Assembly: GCF_003610255.1 (NCBI RefSeq)
Contig: NZ_RAPS01000001.1
Span: 372,001-436,000, forward strand
Source: Streptomyces sp. TLI_171
Lineage (GTDB): Bacteria > Actinomycetota > Actinomycetes > Streptomycetales > Streptomycetaceae
DNA length: 64,000 nt
Direction of reading: 5' to 3'
The notes beneath the pieces were generated by a model. It saw nothing but the letters and a program-made list of their open reading frames with translations, ran no database searches and was not told where the DNA came from. Position numbers and translations under genes: made by a program. Shown here piece after piece: positions 18,482 to 26,953 of this stretch. Each line of letters begins with the position of its first letter. Positions within the stretch are counted from its first letter, which is position 1.

Positions 18482-20478
18482 GCGCCGACCGGCTTCAGCA
18501 CGGCGACGCCGTGGCGTTCGAGGACCACGGTGGCGTCGGCGCGGCGGTTCGCCAGCAGGTCCTCCCACTCCCCCGGCGGCTCGCACTTCGCCTGCTGCGG
18601 GCCGTGGTTGAGCAGGAAGAGCAGCTCGCCGCGGCGGACGGCTTCGACGCCGGCGGGCAGGCCCTCGACGGCGGGGCGGGCGCCGGCCTCGCGGGCGGCC
18701 CGGTCGAGCAGGGTGCGCAGCGCTTCGGGTTCGGGCTGGGTGGAGACGTACCAGGCGGTGCCTTCGCCGTAGGGGTGGCGGGTGACGGCGGGCCGGCCGG
18801 CGAGTTCGCCGGAGCGGTAGCGGGCGTGCACCTCGGCGTCGGCGAGTTCGAGTTCCTCGGACCACAGGGCGCCGTCGAAGCCGGTGCCGTCGGCGTTCTC
18901 GCAGTGCACGCGGTCGCCTTCGGCGAGCGGCCACCAGTGGTGGACGGCGGCGAGGCCGAGCAGTTCGCGCAGCCGGGCGTCGACGCCGCCGGGGCGGATC
19001 CGGTCCTGGTGGTCGGCGACGCCGGTGAACCAGCCGCAGACCAGGGTGCCGCCGGAGCGGACGTAGGCGGTGAGGTTGTCGAGGGCGGTGTCGGTGAGCA
19101 GGTAGAGCGAGGGGATGACGACCAGGCGGTAGCCGCTGAGGTCGGCGGCGGGGTGGGCGAGGTCGGTGGTGTGGTGGGACTCCCACAGGGCGCGGTGCCA
19201 GGCGGTGACGGTCTCCTGGTAGCCGGTCAGTTGCGAGGGGCGGCCGGGCTGTTCGCCGGCCCACCAGGAGTCCCAGTCGTGCAGCAGGGCGATCTCGGCG
19301 GTGACGGGGGCGCCGCTGACGGCGGGGCCGAGGCGGTCGAGTTCGGCGCCGAGGGCGGTGACCTCGCGGAAGGTGCGGTTGTCGGGTCCGGAGTGCGGGA
19401 GCATCGCGGAGTGGAACTTCTCGGCGCCCTGCCGGGACTGCCGCCACTGGAAGAAGCAGACGGCGTCGGCGCCGCGGGCGACGGCCTGCAGCGACCACAG
19501 CCGGGTCAGCCCGTGCGGCTTGGGGCGGTTGACGGGCCGCCAGTTGACGGCGCCGGTGGCCTGTTCCATCAGCATCCAGGGGCCGCCCGCCATGGAGCGG
19601 GCGAGGTCCTGGACGAGTGCGCCGTACTGGGCGCCGAGGGCGTCGTCGGGGTCGGGGTAGAGGTCGAGCGCGACGACGTCCTGCCGCTTCGCCCAGGCCC
19701 AGCCGTCCTGGCCGCGCCAGAACGGCATGTGGTTGGTGGTGACGGGGATGCCGGGGCTGTGCCGGGCGACGACGGCGTGTTCGGCGGTGTAGCACTCCAG
19801 CAGTGCGTCGGAGGTGAAGCGGGCGAAGTCGAGCAGCTGGGCGGGGTTGCGGATGTACTGGGCCTGGCGGGGCGGCAGGATCTCCGCCCAGTCGCTGTAG
19901 TGCTGGCTCCAGAAGGCGGTGCCCCACGCCGAGTTGAGTTCCTCCAGGCTGCCGTGCCGGTGCTGCAGCCAGCGCCGGAAGTGCGCGGCGGTGGCGTCGC
20001 ACCAGCAGTGCGTGCCGTACTCGTTGTTGATGTGCCACATGGTGAGCGCGGGGTGCTGCCCGTAGCGGGCGGCGAGCTGTTCGGTGATCGCGGCGGCGCG
20101 GCGGCGGTACTCCGGGGAGGAGGCGCAGAACTGGTTGCGGGAGCCGTACCAGACGGTGGTGCCGTTCTCGGCCTGCGGCAGGGTCTCGGGGTGCAGGTGG
20201 CCGAGCCACGGCGGCGGGGAGGCGGTGGGGGTGGCCAGCACCACGCCGATGCCGGCGGCGTGCAGCAGGTCGAGCAGGCGGTCCAGCCAGTCGAACTCGT
20301 AGCCGCCGGGCGTCGGTTCGAGCCGGGCCCAGGAGAACACGCCGACGGTGACGGTGGTGACGCCGGCCTGCCGCATCAGGCGGACGTCCTCCTGCCAGGT
20401 CTCCTCGGGCCACTGCTCGGGGTTGTAGTCGCCGCCGTACAGGATGCGGCCGCGGGTGGCGTCGTTCAGGTCGGGCAT
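18478..20478 (-). CDS. GH42 beta-galactosidase
   Basis: A 666-residue cytosolic beta-galactosidase. The TIM barrel starts with GGDYNPEQWP (residues 15-24). The acid/base is Glu153 in MWHINNEYG and the nucleophile Glu305 in WMLMEQATG. A trimerisation domain (about 395-600) and a short beta C-terminal domain follow; length is typical for the family. It removes beta-linked galactose, which in xyloglucan side chains lies under fucose. It sits between GH43 and GH95 genes in one operon, starting 15 bases after the GH43 stop when read leftward. Confidence 0.92.
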   Translation of the reverse strand: MPDLNDATRGRILYGGDYNPEQWPEETWQEDVRLMRQAGVTTVTVGVFSWARLEPTPGGYEFDWLDRLLDLLHAAGIGVVLATPTASPPPWLGHLHPETLPQAENGTTVWYGSRNQFCASSPEYRRRAAAITEQLAARYGQHPALTMWHINNEYGTHCWCDATAAHFRRWLQHRHGSLEELNSAWGTAFWSQHYSDWAEILPPRQAQYIRNPAQLLDFARFTSDALLECYTAEHAVVARHSPGIPVTTNHMPFWRGQDGWAWAKRQDVVALDLYPDPDDALGAQYGALVQDLARSMAGGPWMLMEQATGAVNWRPVNRPKPHGLTRLWSLQAVARGADAVCFFQWRQSRQGAEKFHSAMLPHSGPDNRTFREVTALGAELDRLGPAVSGAPVTAEIALLHDWDSWWAGEQPGRPSQLTGYQETVTAWHRALWESHHTTDLAHPAADLSGYRLVVIPSLYLLTDTALDNLTAYVRSGGTLVCGWFTGVADHQDRIRPGGVDARLRELLGLAAVHHWWPLAEGDRVHCENADGTGFDGALWSEELELADAEVHARYRSGELAGRPAVTRHPYGEGTAWYVSTQPEPEALRTLLDRAAREAGARPAVEGLPAGVEAVRRGELLFLLNHGPQQAKCEPPGEWEDLLANRRADATVVLERHGVAVLKPVGA

Positions 20479-20493
20479 GGCGAGGGGGTCCTG

Positions 20494-21945
20494 TCAGTCC
20501 AGGGGCGTGAGGTCGAACCAGTCGAAGTGCGCGGTGCCGTCGGCCGCGTACAGGCCGATGACGCGGCCGGTGAACCCGCCGGCCACCTCGGTGGTGAGGT
20601 AGCGGCCGTCCAGGGTGGCGAGCGCGGTGAAGGCGCCGTCGGCGCTCTCGTGGCCGAGGGCGAGGGCGTCCGGTCCGGTGCGCGGGCCGCGCGGTGCGGC
20701 GGGCGCCGTGTCGATCCGCAGCACGGTTTCGGCGAGGTCGAGTTCGGCGGCGGCGACCTCGTGCACCTGTCCGCCGAGCCGGGCGACCACCCGGATCCGC
20801 CCGCGGCCGGCCTCGACGGCGTAGGCGTGCTCGTCGTCGAGGCGGACCATCAGGCCGCCGGTGCCGGCCGCGCAGTCGAGCCGGGCCCGGGCGCGGACGG
20901 TGTGCTGCTGCTGGCGCAGGCCGGTGAAGGTGCCGTCGGGGTGGCCGTGCCGGGCGTGCAGGGTGAGCCAGCCGGGGCGTTCGCCGGTGGTGATGTGCGC
21001 GGCGGGGCGGTCCCGGACGGACAGCCACCGCGGGGGCAGCGGGCCGTCGAAGCCCTCGCGCCCCGGGGGCGCCGGCCAGGGGTGCAACGGCCAGGGCACG
21101 TCCGGCAGTTCGACGGGTACCCGGTCGATGACGGGCCAGTCGTCGACCCAGCGGACGGGGGCCAGGAAGGTCTCCCGGCCGAGCGGGTGCCAGCCGGGGG
21201 TGCCGCCCTGCGGGCGGACGCCGAGCAGCACGGCCCACCAGCTGCCGTCGGGGCCCTGGACCAGGTCGGCGTGGCCGGTGTTCTGGATCGGGCTGTGGCT
21301 GCCGGCGTGGGTGAGGACCGGGTTGTCCGGGCAGGGCTCGTACGGTCCGTCGGGGCGGCGGGAGCGCGCGATCGAGACGCTGTGGGCGCGTTCGGTGCCG
21401 CCCTCGGCGATCATCAGGTACCACCAGTCGCCGATCCGGTACAGGTGCGGCGCTTCGGGGGCCTGCCGGGTTCCGGACCACAGCGGGCGGGGCCGCTCCA
21501 GGGCCTTTCCGGTCTCCGGGTCGATGCGCAGCTGGGCGACGCCGGCGACGGTGCACCAGCAGCTGCCGTCCTCGTCCCAGGCCAGGTCGGGGTCGATGCC
21601 GGGGACGTCGGGCAGCCGGACCGGCGCGGACCACGGGCCGGCCGGGTGCTCGGCGGTGACCAGCAGGTTGCCGGTGCCGACCTCGGTGGTGATCAGCCAG
21701 AACCGGCCCTCGTGGTACCGGAGCGTCGGGGCGTAGACGCCGCCGGAGGACGGGGTGTCGGCGGGCAGCGGGAGGTCGGCGAGGGCGTTGCCGATCTGCC
21801 GCCAGTGGATCAGGTCGCGGCTGTGCAGGATCGGCACGCCCGGGTGGTACTCGAAGCTGGAGCAGGCCAGGTAGTAGTCCTCGCCGACCCGGCAGACGCT
21901 CGGGTCGGGGTGGAACCCGGGGACGACCGGGTTGGTCGGGGTCAT
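20494..21945 (-). CDS. GH43 glycoside hydrolase (beta-xylosidase / arabinofuranosidase type)
   Basis: A 483-residue five-bladed propeller enzyme plus C-terminal beta-sandwich (about residues 310-483). Catalytic residues are visible: general base Asp14 in GFHPDPSV, pKa-modulating Asp118 in PGIDPD, and general acid Glu164 in PEAPHLY. It has no signal peptide. Family members split xylosides or arabinofuranosides. The ATG at 21945 is chosen because the GH43 motif begins at residue 10 and AGGTGA, overlapping the LacI stop, lies just upstream. The much longer open frame to its left in the alternative reading is not coding. Confidence 0.88.
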   Translation of the reverse strand: MTPTNPVVPGFHPDPSVCRVGEDYYLACSSFEYHPGVPILHSRDLIHWRQIGNALADLPLPADTPSSGGVYAPTLRYHEGRFWLITTEVGTGNLLVTAEHPAGPWSAPVRLPDVPGIDPDLAWDEDGSCWCTVAGVAQLRIDPETGKALERPRPLWSGTRQAPEAPHLYRIGDWWYLMIAEGGTERAHSVSIARSRRPDGPYEPCPDNPVLTHAGSHSPIQNTGHADLVQGPDGSWWAVLLGVRPQGGTPGWHPLGRETFLAPVRWVDDWPVIDRVPVELPDVPWPLHPWPAPPGREGFDGPLPPRWLSVRDRPAAHITTGERPGWLTLHARHGHPDGTFTGLRQQQHTVRARARLDCAAGTGGLMVRLDDEHAYAVEAGRGRIRVVARLGGQVHEVAAAELDLAETVLRIDTAPAAPRGPRTGPDALALGHESADGAFTALATLDGRYLTTEVAGGFTGRVIGLYAADGTAHFDWFDLTPLD

Positions 21946-21953
21946 GGGCGAGG

Positions 21954-23000
21954 TCACCTGCGTCGGACGGGCGGGACGGGGACGAGCAGCGGCCCGCTGC
22001 TCTGCCGGGGTGTCAGGACGGGGGTGAGCAGGACGAGTTCGTCCTCGGGCTCGGTGCCGCGTTCGGCGGCGGCGATCCGGCGCATCACCTGGTCGACGGC
22101 GACCCGGCCGAGCTCCTGGGCGGGGCCGGTGACGGCGGTCAGGCCGGGGGCGTACTGCTCGGCGAGCTGTTCGGGGCAGAGCGCGACCACCGAGGCGTCC
22201 TCGGGGACGGTGCGCCCGCTGGTGGGCAGCAGTTGCAGCAGCGGGCCGATGGCGTTCTCGTTCTGCACCACGAAGCCGGTGGTGTCGGGACGGTCGGCGA
22301 GGATCCGCGCCAGGGTGCCGGCCGTGGATTCGTAGGTGCCTTCGCAGGGTCTGTGCAGGAATCTCAGGCCGCGCTCGATGGCGCGCTCCCGAAAGCCCGT
22401 CAGGGTGCGTTCGGCGTAGCCGGCGTGGCGGTGGTAGACGGCGGGCGCGTAGCCGATGAAGGCGACCTCGCGGTGGCCGAGGTCGGCGAGGTGGTCGGCG
22501 CACTGGGCGCCGGCCGCGGCGAAGTCGTGGTCGACGCAGGACAGTCCGGCCGGGTCGGCGGGCAGGCCGATCATCGAGGCCTGGATGCCCTGTTCGCGCA
22601 GCACCGGGATGCGTTCGTCGTCGAGTTCGACATCCATCAGGATGACGCCGTCGGCGAGGCCGCTGGCGGCGACCCGGCGGACCCCGTCGGGGCCTTCGTC
22701 GTTGGTGATCAGCAGTACGTCGTAGCCGTGCTGACGGGCCGCCATGGTGACCGAGACGGCGATCTCCATCATGATCGGCACGTACACGTCGGTGCGCAGC
22801 GGCACCACGAGGGCGATGATGTGGGAGCGCCGTCCGGCGAGCGCGCGGGCGCCGGCGTTGGGGTGGTAGCCGAGTTCCTCGACGGCGTGCTGGACGCGGC
22901 GGCGGGTGGCCTCCGAGATCGACCGCTTGCCGCTGAGCACGTAGCTGACGGTGCTGGGCGAGACGCCCGCGTGCCGGGCCACGTCGGCGAGTGTCACCAT
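21954..23000 (-). CDS. LacI-family transcriptional repressor
   Basis: A 348-residue regulator. The helix-turn-helix MVTLADVARHAGVSPSTVSYVLSGKR is at the very N terminus with the minor-groove hinge helix ALAG near residue 55, followed by a periplasmic-binding-like effector domain. It lies inside the sugar operon between the permeases and GH43, so it is probably autoregulated and controls both this operon and the divergent GH3-GH31 unit. The effector is likely a sugar released from the imported oligosaccharide. AGGAA precedes the ATG at 23000. Confidence 0.9.
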   Translation of the reverse strand: MVTLADVARHAGVSPSTVSYVLSGKRSISEATRRRVQHAVEELGYHPNAGARALAGRRSHIIALVVPLRTDVYVPIMMEIAVSVTMAARQHGYDVLLITNDEGPDGVRRVAASGLADGVILMDVELDDERIPVLREQGIQASMIGLPADPAGLSCVDHDFAAAGAQCADHLADLGHREVAFIGYAPAVYHRHAGYAERTLTGFRERAIERGLRFLHRPCEGTYESTAGTLARILADRPDTTGFVVQNENAIGPLLQLLPTSGRTVPEDASVVALCPEQLAEQYAPGLTAVTGPAQELGRVAVDQVMRRIAAAERGTEPEDELVLLTPVLTPRQSSGPLLVPVPPVRRR

Positions 23001-23049
23001 GGGTGCGGTTCCTGCTTTCCTCGTGTCGGTGGGGTGTGCGGCCCCTTGC

Positions 23050-23069
23050 GGCGTCAAGGGTCTGACGCC
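23050..23069. repeat. inverted repeat between permease and LacI genes
   Basis: GGCGTCA / TGACGCC arms with a 6-nt spacer in the 93-base gap between the second permease and the LacI gene. It could be a weak attenuator that lowers expression of the downstream enzyme genes, or a protein site; the sequence alone does not decide. Confidence 0.35.
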
Positions 23070-23093
23070 GGATCTGCTCTTGTCGCTGCCCGC

Positions 23094-24092
23094 TCAGCCC
23101 TTGATGGCGCCGGTGAGGACACCGGTGCGGAAGTGCTTCTGCATGAAGGGGTACACCATGAGCAGGGGCACCAGGGTAAGGACCACCACGGCCATCTGCA
23201 GGGTCAGCGGCGCGGTCTGCGCGTGCGCGGCGCCGAAACCGGAGTTGACGGAGCCGGGCAGGCCGTTGCCGCGGTTGACGTAGGTGAGCAGCACGTACTG
23301 GAGCGGCCACTTCTCGGCGTCGGTGGGCATGTAGAGCATGACGTTGAAGAAGGAGTTCCAGTAGCCGACGCCGTAGAACAGGGCGATGACGGCGGTGACC
23401 GCCCGTGAGGTGGGCAGCACCACGGACCACAGGATCCGCCAGTCGCCGGCGCCGTCGATCCGGGCGGCGTCGATCAGGTCGGCGGAGGTGGTGGAGTAGA
23501 ACGAGCGCAGCACCAGGATGTTGAACACCGAGACGGCGCTGGGCAGGATCAGGGACCACCACTGGCCGTAGCCGCCGAGGCCGGTGACGACCAGGAAGGT
23601 CGGGATCAGGCCGCCGCTGACGAACATGGTGACGATCAGCACGGTGAGGATCGGCCGGTGGGCGAACGACTCGGAGCGGGACAGGCCGTAGGCGCAGAGC
23701 ACCGAGACGGCCATCGAGACGGCCGTGCCGACCAGGGTGATGGCGAGGCTGACCAGCAGCGCGGTGCGGACGGTGCCGTCGCCGAGCATCTGCCGGTAGG
23801 ACTCCAGGCTGAGGCCGTCCGGCCAGATCACCAGGCCGCCGGCCCGGTTGACCGCGCCGGGGGTGGAGACGCTGGTCAGCACGATGATCCAGAGCGGCAC
23901 GGCGACGACGGCGAGCACGCCGCCCAGGGTGATGCCCTTGGCGGCCTGGCCGACGACGGTGGGCGGCTCCTCCCAGGGGGCCCGCCCGGCCCGGGCGCGG
24001 GGGCGGCCGGTCCGGACCGGGCGGGACTCGGACGCGGCGGGCGCCGGGGCCGGCGCGCCACCGTCGCGGACGGTGGTGGGTGAGTGGCTCAT
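23094..24092 (-). CDS. carbohydrate ABC transporter permease (LplC/MalG type)
   Basis: A 332-residue inner-membrane permease with six predicted helices after a Pro/Arg-rich cytoplasmic N terminus of about 50 residues. The EAA loop that contacts the ATPase reads DAARIDGAGDWRILWSVVLP (about 218-237). Together with the upstream permease and binding protein it forms a CUT1 importer. No ATPase gene is present; streptomycetes commonly use a shared MsiK ATPase encoded elsewhere. Its ATG overlaps the preceding stop by four bases. Confidence 0.92.
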   Translation of the reverse strand: MSHSPTTVRDGGAPAPAPAASESRPVRTGRPRARAGRAPWEEPPTVVGQAAKGITLGGVLAVVAVPLWIIVLTSVSTPGAVNRAGGLVIWPDGLSLESYRQMLGDGTVRTALLVSLAITLVGTAVSMAVSVLCAYGLSRSESFAHRPILTVLIVTMFVSGGLIPTFLVVTGLGGYGQWWSLILPSAVSVFNILVLRSFYSTTSADLIDAARIDGAGDWRILWSVVLPTSRAVTAVIALFYGVGYWNSFFNVMLYMPTDAEKWPLQYVLLTYVNRGNGLPGSVNSGFGAAHAQTAPLTLQMAVVVLTLVPLLMVYPFMQKHFRTGVLTGAIKG

Positions 24093-25054
24093 CTGCGGTA
24101 CAACCCGTCCTCGCCGAAGGCGTGTGCCAGCCTGTTCGCGCCCCAGATCAGCAGCAGCGAGATGACGCTCTTGAAGAGGCCGGCCGCGGCGCCGAAGCTG
24201 TAGTTGCCGGTGGCGATGCCGTAGTAGAAGGAGAAGGTGTCCAGTACGTCGGCGGCGTCGTGGCCGACCGCCTCACGCTGGATCAGGAACTGTTCGAAGC
24301 CGACGGTCAGGGCGTTGCCGAGGCGCAGCACCAGCATCAGCACGATCACGCCGCGCAGGCCGGGCAGGGTGATGTGCCACATCCGGCGCCAGCGTCCGGC
24401 GCCGTCGACGGCGGCCGCCTCGTACAGGTCGGTGTTGATCGCGGCGAGCGCGGCGAGGAAGACGATGATGCCCCAGCCGGCTTCCTTCCAGATCGCCTGC
24501 GAGGTGATCAGCAGCGCGAAGGTGTGCGGGTTGGTGGTGATGTCCCAGGGCCGCATGTCGTTCTGGCGCAGGAAGTGGTTGAGGATTCCGGCGCCGCCGA
24601 GCATCTGCTGGAAGATCGTGATGGCCAGCACCCAGGAGAAGAAGTGCGGCAGGTAGACCACGGACTGGACGAAGTTCCGCAGCCGTTCGCTGAGGACCGT
24701 GTTGAGCAGCAGGGCCAGCGCGATCGGAACGGGGAAGAACAGCACCAGTTGGACGAAGCTGAGCCACAGGGTGTTCTTCAACGCCCCCCAGAACAGCGGG
24801 TCCTGGAACAGCTGCTGGAACTGCGCGAGGCCGGCCCATTCGCTGTCCCGGACACCGACCAGCGGGTCGTAGTACTGGAACGCGGTGACCAGGCCGAACA
24901 GCGGCGCGTAGTTGAAGATCAGCAGCAGGGCCACGGCGGGCACGGTCATCAGCAGCAGCGACTTGTCGCGCCGCAGCCGCGTCCGCCAGGTCAGCCGTAC
25001 GGTGGCGCCCCTCTCGGCAGTGCTCCTGCCCCGCTCCGATCGCGCCGTGCTCAC
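24089..25054 (-). CDS. carbohydrate ABC transporter permease (LplB type)
   Basis: A 321-residue permease of the LplB family with six helices and the EAA motif YEAAAVDGAGRWRRMWHITLP (about 222-242). The sequence YAPLFGLVTAFQYYDP near residue 50 is characteristic of LplB-like permeases for larger oligosaccharides. The GTG start at 25054 overlaps the binding-protein stop by four bases (GTGA), so it is translationally coupled to it. Confidence 0.92.
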   Translation of the reverse strand: MSTARSERGRSTAERGATVRLTWRTRLRRDKSLLLMTVPAVALLLIFNYAPLFGLVTAFQYYDPLVGVRDSEWAGLAQFQQLFQDPLFWGALKNTLWLSFVQLVLFFPVPIALALLLNTVLSERLRNFVQSVVYLPHFFSWVLAITIFQQMLGGAGILNHFLRQNDMRPWDITTNPHTFALLITSQAIWKEAGWGIIVFLAALAAINTDLYEAAAVDGAGRWRRMWHITLPGLRGVIVLMLVLRLGNALTVGFEQFLIQREAVGHDAADVLDTFSFYYGIATGNYSFGAAAGLFKSVISLLLIWGANRLAHAFGEDGLYRR

Positions 25055-26733
25055 TGACCCGTTCCGTACTTGCTCAGGACGTTGTCGGTCATCCACTGCT
25101 TGAGGCGGTCGCCGCCGCCGGACTTCCAGGTGGAGATGGCGGCCTGGACGTCGGACACCTTCTTCTTGCCGTGGTAGCAGTCCTTGATGGTGTCCTCGAC
25201 GGCCTGCGCGGTGTCGCTGGTGGCGATGTTCTGCGGCATCGAGATGTTCATGTTCCAGAACAGCGGCTTGTACAGGTACTTGGCGTTGGCCGCCTGGAAG
25301 CCCGCGATGTCCTTGGTGACCTGGTCCGCGCCGGGGTTGGAGATCACCGAGGAGGCGGTGGCCAGGAACGGGTAGGTCTGCGCCTGGACGTCCTTCTTGC
25401 CCTCGTCGGTGAAGGTCGGCACGCCGTTCACCCGGGTGAAGTGGGTGCCCTCGACGCCGAAGTTGACCATGGTGTACTCGGCGGATCCGTAGGGCGCGGC
25501 CAGGTAGTTGGCGACGGCCAGCAGTTCCTCGATCTGATCGGCCTTCAGGCCCGCGCTGAGGTAGCTCATCATGCTGGTGGACTGGCCCATGAACAGCTTC
25601 GGGGTGCCGCCGCTCTTCGCGGTGAGGAAGTTGAAGGAGCCGCGCCGGTAGCCGGGGGTGGCGGCGGTGCCGGACTGGTGGTCGGCGAGGTTCCAGGCGC
25701 CGGTTCCGCCGCCCTGGATGAGCGTCTTGCCCGCGTAGAAGCGGGTGTTGGCGTCGGCGTTGTTGCCGGCGATGGCGTCGGGGTGCAGGTAGCCGGCGGT
25801 GGCGAGCTTGTAGTGCCAGTCGAGGGCCTCCAGGAACTCCTGGGTCTCGTACTTGTGGACCAGCTTGCCGTCGACCAGCTTCCACTTGTTGGGGACGTCG
25901 AAGAACGGGAACAGGTAGGTCCAGACGTCGTCGAAGGCCCAGGTGCCGCCCTTGGCGTCGGTGAGTTCCTTGCCGAGGTTCATCAGGTCGTCGAGGGTCT
26001 TGACCTGGTCGCCGGTGATGCCCTTGGCCTCGAGGAGGTCGCGGCGGTAGAAGGTGGTGCCGGCGATGGAGAAGCCGGTGGAGAACGACGGCAGGCCGTA
26101 GAGCTTGTCGCCCCAGATGCCGGCCTGCCAGGCGCCGGTGGGGATGGCCGCCAGGTTCGGGTACTTCTTGATCTTGTCGCCGGCCAGGAAGGGGGTGAGG
26201 TCGGCGAACTGGGACGGGGCGAGCTCGCCCACGTTGAACTTGGAGTTCCACCAGGTCGGCAGCTGGATCCAGTCGGGCAGCTTCTTGGCGGCCGTCATGG
26301 TCGGGATGATGGTGTCGTAGTTGTTGCCGTCGGCGGGCTTCATGGTGAGCGTGGCGCCGAGGGCCTTGTTCATCGCCGCGTAGAACGAGTTGTCGGCCGG
26401 CGGGTTGGTGCCCCACAGCGGGGTGACGACGGTGTAGGAGCCGCCCTTGCCGGGAGCGCCGGTGACGGTGGCGACCGGAGTGGCCGGGTAGCTGAGGAAC
26501 GCCGGGTCCGTGACGGCCCCGTCCGCCCCGGTCACCGAGGGGATGTCCGGGGTCACCGCGGTGCTGGCGGCGAAGGCCGGCAGGGCGGACTTCACACCGT
26601 CGGCGCTGTTCGCGCCGGTCTTGTGCTTCGAGCCGCCACCCCCGCAGGCGGCCAGCAGGGGGGTCATCGCCGTGGCGCCCGCGACGGCTACGGCGGCGGT
26701 GACGAAGGATCTGCGGTTCAGCTCGGTTCTCAT
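25051..26733 (-). CDS. oligosaccharide ABC transporter substrate-binding lipoprotein
   Basis: A 560-residue extracellular binding lipoprotein. The signal has a Tat-like NRRSF at residues 6-10 and a lipobox LAAC with acylated Cys30. The size, well above a typical 430-residue CUT1 binding protein, matches the LplA/long-oligosaccharide group. It captures the substrate at the cell surface for the two permeases downstream. It is first in the eight-gene leftward operon, and two LacI-type operators lie between its promoter and its ATG at 26733. Confidence 0.9.
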   Translation of the reverse strand: MRTELNRRSFVTAAVAVAGATAMTPLLAACGGGGSKHKTGANSADGVKSALPAFAASTAVTPDIPSVTGADGAVTDPAFLSYPATPVATVTGAPGKGGSYTVVTPLWGTNPPADNSFYAAMNKALGATLTMKPADGNNYDTIIPTMTAAKKLPDWIQLPTWWNSKFNVGELAPSQFADLTPFLAGDKIKKYPNLAAIPTGAWQAGIWGDKLYGLPSFSTGFSIAGTTFYRRDLLEAKGITGDQVKTLDDLMNLGKELTDAKGGTWAFDDVWTYLFPFFDVPNKWKLVDGKLVHKYETQEFLEALDWHYKLATAGYLHPDAIAGNNADANTRFYAGKTLIQGGGTGAWNLADHQSGTAATPGYRRGSFNFLTAKSGGTPKLFMGQSTSMMSYLSAGLKADQIEELLAVANYLAAPYGSAEYTMVNFGVEGTHFTRVNGVPTFTDEGKKDVQAQTYPFLATASSVISNPGADQVTKDIAGFQAANAKYLYKPLFWNMNISMPQNIATSDTAQAVEDTIKDCYHGKKKVSDVQAAISTWKSGGGDRLKQWMTDNVLSKYGTGQ

Positions 26734-26776
26734 GGTGGGGAGGCCCTTCCGCGGCGCCCTGCACGGGGCGCTGTCG

Positions 26777-26800
26777 AAGCGCTTGACTGTCGAAGCGCTT
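26777..26800. promoter_or_regulatory. tandem LacI-type operators
   Basis: Two copies of TCGAAGCGCTTGA, each centred on the palindrome AAGCGCTT (26777-26784 and 26793-26800), are spaced 16 bp centre to centre. They lie just downstream of the leftward -10 box, the classic position for LacI-family repression. The operon encodes its own LacI regulator. Confidence 0.7.
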
Positions 26801-26812
26801 GATGTTGCGGCG

Positions 26813-26841
26813 ACACTAACGACACGTTTCCGGTTGGGCAA
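26813..26841 (-). promoter_or_regulatory. sigma-70-like promoter of the leftward sugar operon
   Basis: Read leftward, TTGCCC (26841-26836) and TAGTGT (26818-26813) are separated by exactly 17 bases, followed by the two AAGCGCTT operators and then the binding-protein gene. Confidence 0.55.
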
Positions 26842-26953
26842 GTGCCTGGACAAATTCAATTCACCGGTAACTCATGGGTGTTGACACACCGAATGCTTCG
26901 TGTCAGCGTCGATTCGCTTCGACGACCGACCGCACCGCACGATCCTCCCTGGG

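Noticed and set aside
16265..21634. A 1,789-residue leftward open frame across the GH42 and GH43 genes
   Set aside because: Only its last part (GH95, from 18481) is a real protein; the rest is Arg/Pro-rich shadow sequence antisense or out of frame to recognisable GH42 and GH43 enzymes.
26882..26905. TGACAC ... GTGTCA inverted repeat near the GH3 start
   Set aside because: Short arms with a 12-base spacer and no second copy; too weak to call an operator beside the clearer AAGCGCTT sites.
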